Under the pieces are notes generated by a model. The model worked only from the letters and a program-made list of their open reading frames with translations, searched no databases and was not told where the DNA came from. Of a DNA stretch of 64,000 nt, positions 56,938-59,900 are shown piece after piece; within the stretch, counting starts at the first letter, position 1, and every line of letters starts with the position of its first letter. The stretch is from Undaria pinnatifida (taxonomy: Eukaryota; Sar; Phaeophyceae; Laminariales; Alariaceae), in assembly GCA_012845835.1 (NCBI GenBank), contig JABAKD010000007.1, positions 9,204,223 through 9,268,222 on the forward strand. The letters are read 5' to 3'. The translations under genes were made by a program, and so were the position numbers.

Positions 56938-59900
56938 GCAACAATAACAACTCTCTTTTGCAGAAAAAAAAATGAATCACATTCCGGCGGTGGACGCTTG
57001 CCGCGATACAGCTATCAAGGTATACCAGGTGCCACTTTTAGGTTAAAATAGCAATTTCTGAATGACGGAGCCCTAAAACCCCTCCCTATACTAAATCCAA
57101 GTAATATTGCCCCCCAAAGCGGGTTTCCAGCTGTAAAGGCGTTAATCCAAAATTGCCGGAAAACCCGTCATTGTTTTGGCATTTGTTTTTTTTGTAAAAC
57201 CTACAGTAGGCCATCGGGTAGCACTTGGTCGGAATATCAATTAGACGCATGCTACGACAGAGGTGCACCACTCTTTTTTTTCTGAGGTTTCCTCAATTTG
57301 GAAGCTAAAGGTCCTTTTTTATACAGTCGTATTTGTCAGTCGAAAACGGCCGTTTTCGACTGAAGCCCAAATCGGGCTTTCTTACACAGTCGAAAAAGGG
57401 CTTTTTCGACTCAACTTTTTTCGACTGAGTTTTCCGACTGGGGGATCCAGTCCAAAAACTTGACTTTTTCGACTGGACCTGTCAGTCGAAAAACCCAGTC
57501 AAAATAGTTTTTCACGTGTTTTTCGAACCCATCGCATCGCTCATCCCACCACAAAACACACACCCACACGCCCACACACCCATACAAGGTACCACACAGC
57601 AGTATCATACAACAGCGTCGACGCTGCCTTGGCTATCACTGCTGTTGCTTCTCGCCGCAAGTCAGCGTGGCGCATTCCTAGCTCCGCTCGCCAGCAACGT
57701 GTATCACACGACAGCAGTAGCGCGCGTTATCGATGTTATTTTGCCAACAACGGCTACGCCTGCTGTAGCTTTGGCGACTCTCGGCTGAGGGCAACGCCAC
57801 GAACGCAGCTTTGGCGGCTTTTGGCTAAGCCCAACGTCACCAATCCGCTTGGACGAAGGTTCGTCGCGCGTGAAGCACGCGTTGCTGCGAAGAACGCGCG
57901 AAGCACAGAGCTGCCAACCGATTTTCGACTGCCATACAGCAGTACAGCAGTACTCCCTCACACCAACCGCCTCTAGGAAGAGCACAAAAACTATATAATC
58001 GACTTAAGTGACGATAAGAAGAAGGATCAGAAGAACCCAGTCGAAAAAAAATCCAGTCGGAAAGGGCCGTTTTCGACTGGCGGAATCCGACTGTAAAAGA
58101 AATGGCCTAAGACCTCCCCCAAAACACTGACTTGATAGAGAAAAATAAAACTGCGATATACTACCGGGTGAAAAAATCTCGTGGCCTAGGCACACGACGA
58201 GAATCGTCATGCAAAAAGAAATGACCGGTTTATCGACGATTTTTGGTGAATAAGGACCACCCATCATTCAGAAGCCATTTCAGACGAAAAGCGCTACATC
58301 TATCGTACGAGCACGCGTCATTATTGTTTTGCAATATTAACTTTTCGTGTAACCTAGGCCATCCGCCTTGGCCATCGGGTTTGCAAATTTTAACTTCAAT
58401 CATAACAAGTTTTTGGCCAGAAAAAAAAAAAGAAAAAAAGCCCTCCTCAAGCGGTTAAGAGCCTCGGAAAAAAAACGATCCACCTTTACCGTGGCATGTG
58501 CCCCCAAACCCCTCCCTACACTAATTCCATGCAATATTCCCCCCCCAAGAAACGGTTTCTATTTTGGAGCCCCCGAACCCCTTCCGATACTAATTCCAAA
58601 TAATTTTCCCACTAAAAAACGGGTTTTCAGTTGGCTGTAAAGGCGTTAACCGTTCTAGCACCGCCGTCCCGACATGGGGACAAACAACTTGGAGTTAGAC
58701 TAGGATATAATAACGTCAAGAGGTGGAAATGGGTTAAGGTGGGAGGCCCATCACCGAGAAAAAAAAAAATGGGCAAAAAAAGTGTTACCTCTTACACAAG
58801 CACGCGTCCTGTAGATGGTCTAGATAAAGTTGTGCTGGAGCTGTGCAAACTTGCCATGTAAAGGTGTTGAGCCTTTTGGGCATAGCTTTTCTGGACGGTG
58901 GACGTTTTCACGTGGAGAACTCTTCCGGTTTATTCCGATAGCTGTACGGGAATACTTGTTTTGGGACTAGCGCATAGAAAATGCTGGCCGGATTGCGCGA
59001 AAAAACGCCTTCCAAGCCATGCTTCGGGTGAGCTTATTGCGCTCCTCGTGTTGTCAACAGGAGCTCAGAAACTTCCGCTGCACCCCCTATAGGGAGGGAT
59101 TACTCCAAGTTCTACCACGGAGTCATCGACATACCGGAATACATCCTTGTCAATCTTGGCGAACTGCTTCTTCGTGTGTTACAAGTAAGACCTCTCTTTA
59201 CATGCAGGATCTCCCAGAAAAAGGCGTTGGATCCCCTCTCCACCCGCGTTTACCGCCCCCCCCAAAAAATAAAACAAAACGCCAACAGCTACCCCTCCCC
59301 CCTTTTGGTGCCGCCTCCCCCCCCAGCCTCCATCGCAACGCACCTCCACGACTGCGACGCAAGACACGCCCTCGCGACAGCCTCGTACACCGGCCCATTA
59401 GGGGTAAGCCCCCAGTGTCCCATCTCCGCGTAGTGCTCCAGGCATCGTTTCGGCTCGCCGACAGCGTCAGCGGCCATGATCAAAGTCGCGAAGGTGATGA
59501 AGTTTCGGGAAGGCAACGGCGCTGCCCCCCCCCCGCCCCCTCCACCTGATAGGTAGGTTGATGGATGAAAAACAACGAAACCGGAAAGCACCAAAACCTG
59601 ATTGGTTGGGTGGTGCTCACTGTTTGGTTGGGTGGTGCTCAGTGTTGGTGACATTGCTTGGGTTCGAGTTTTATCCCCAGCAATTTTAGTTATTATCCCG
59701 ACCCGCGTACGTTGGGGATTTTTCCTTGGGCTGTGGTTAAAAAGGTATCTTCTTGGCCGTTTTGATTGCTTGATTATTTGAATGATCAGCGTCGCGAACG
59801 TGATGAAGTTTCGGGCGATTAAATAATGTACGAAAGCTTTGATCAACTGATTGGCTGATTTGCTGGTTGGCTGATTCATTCATTGACGGCCAATGGGTTG

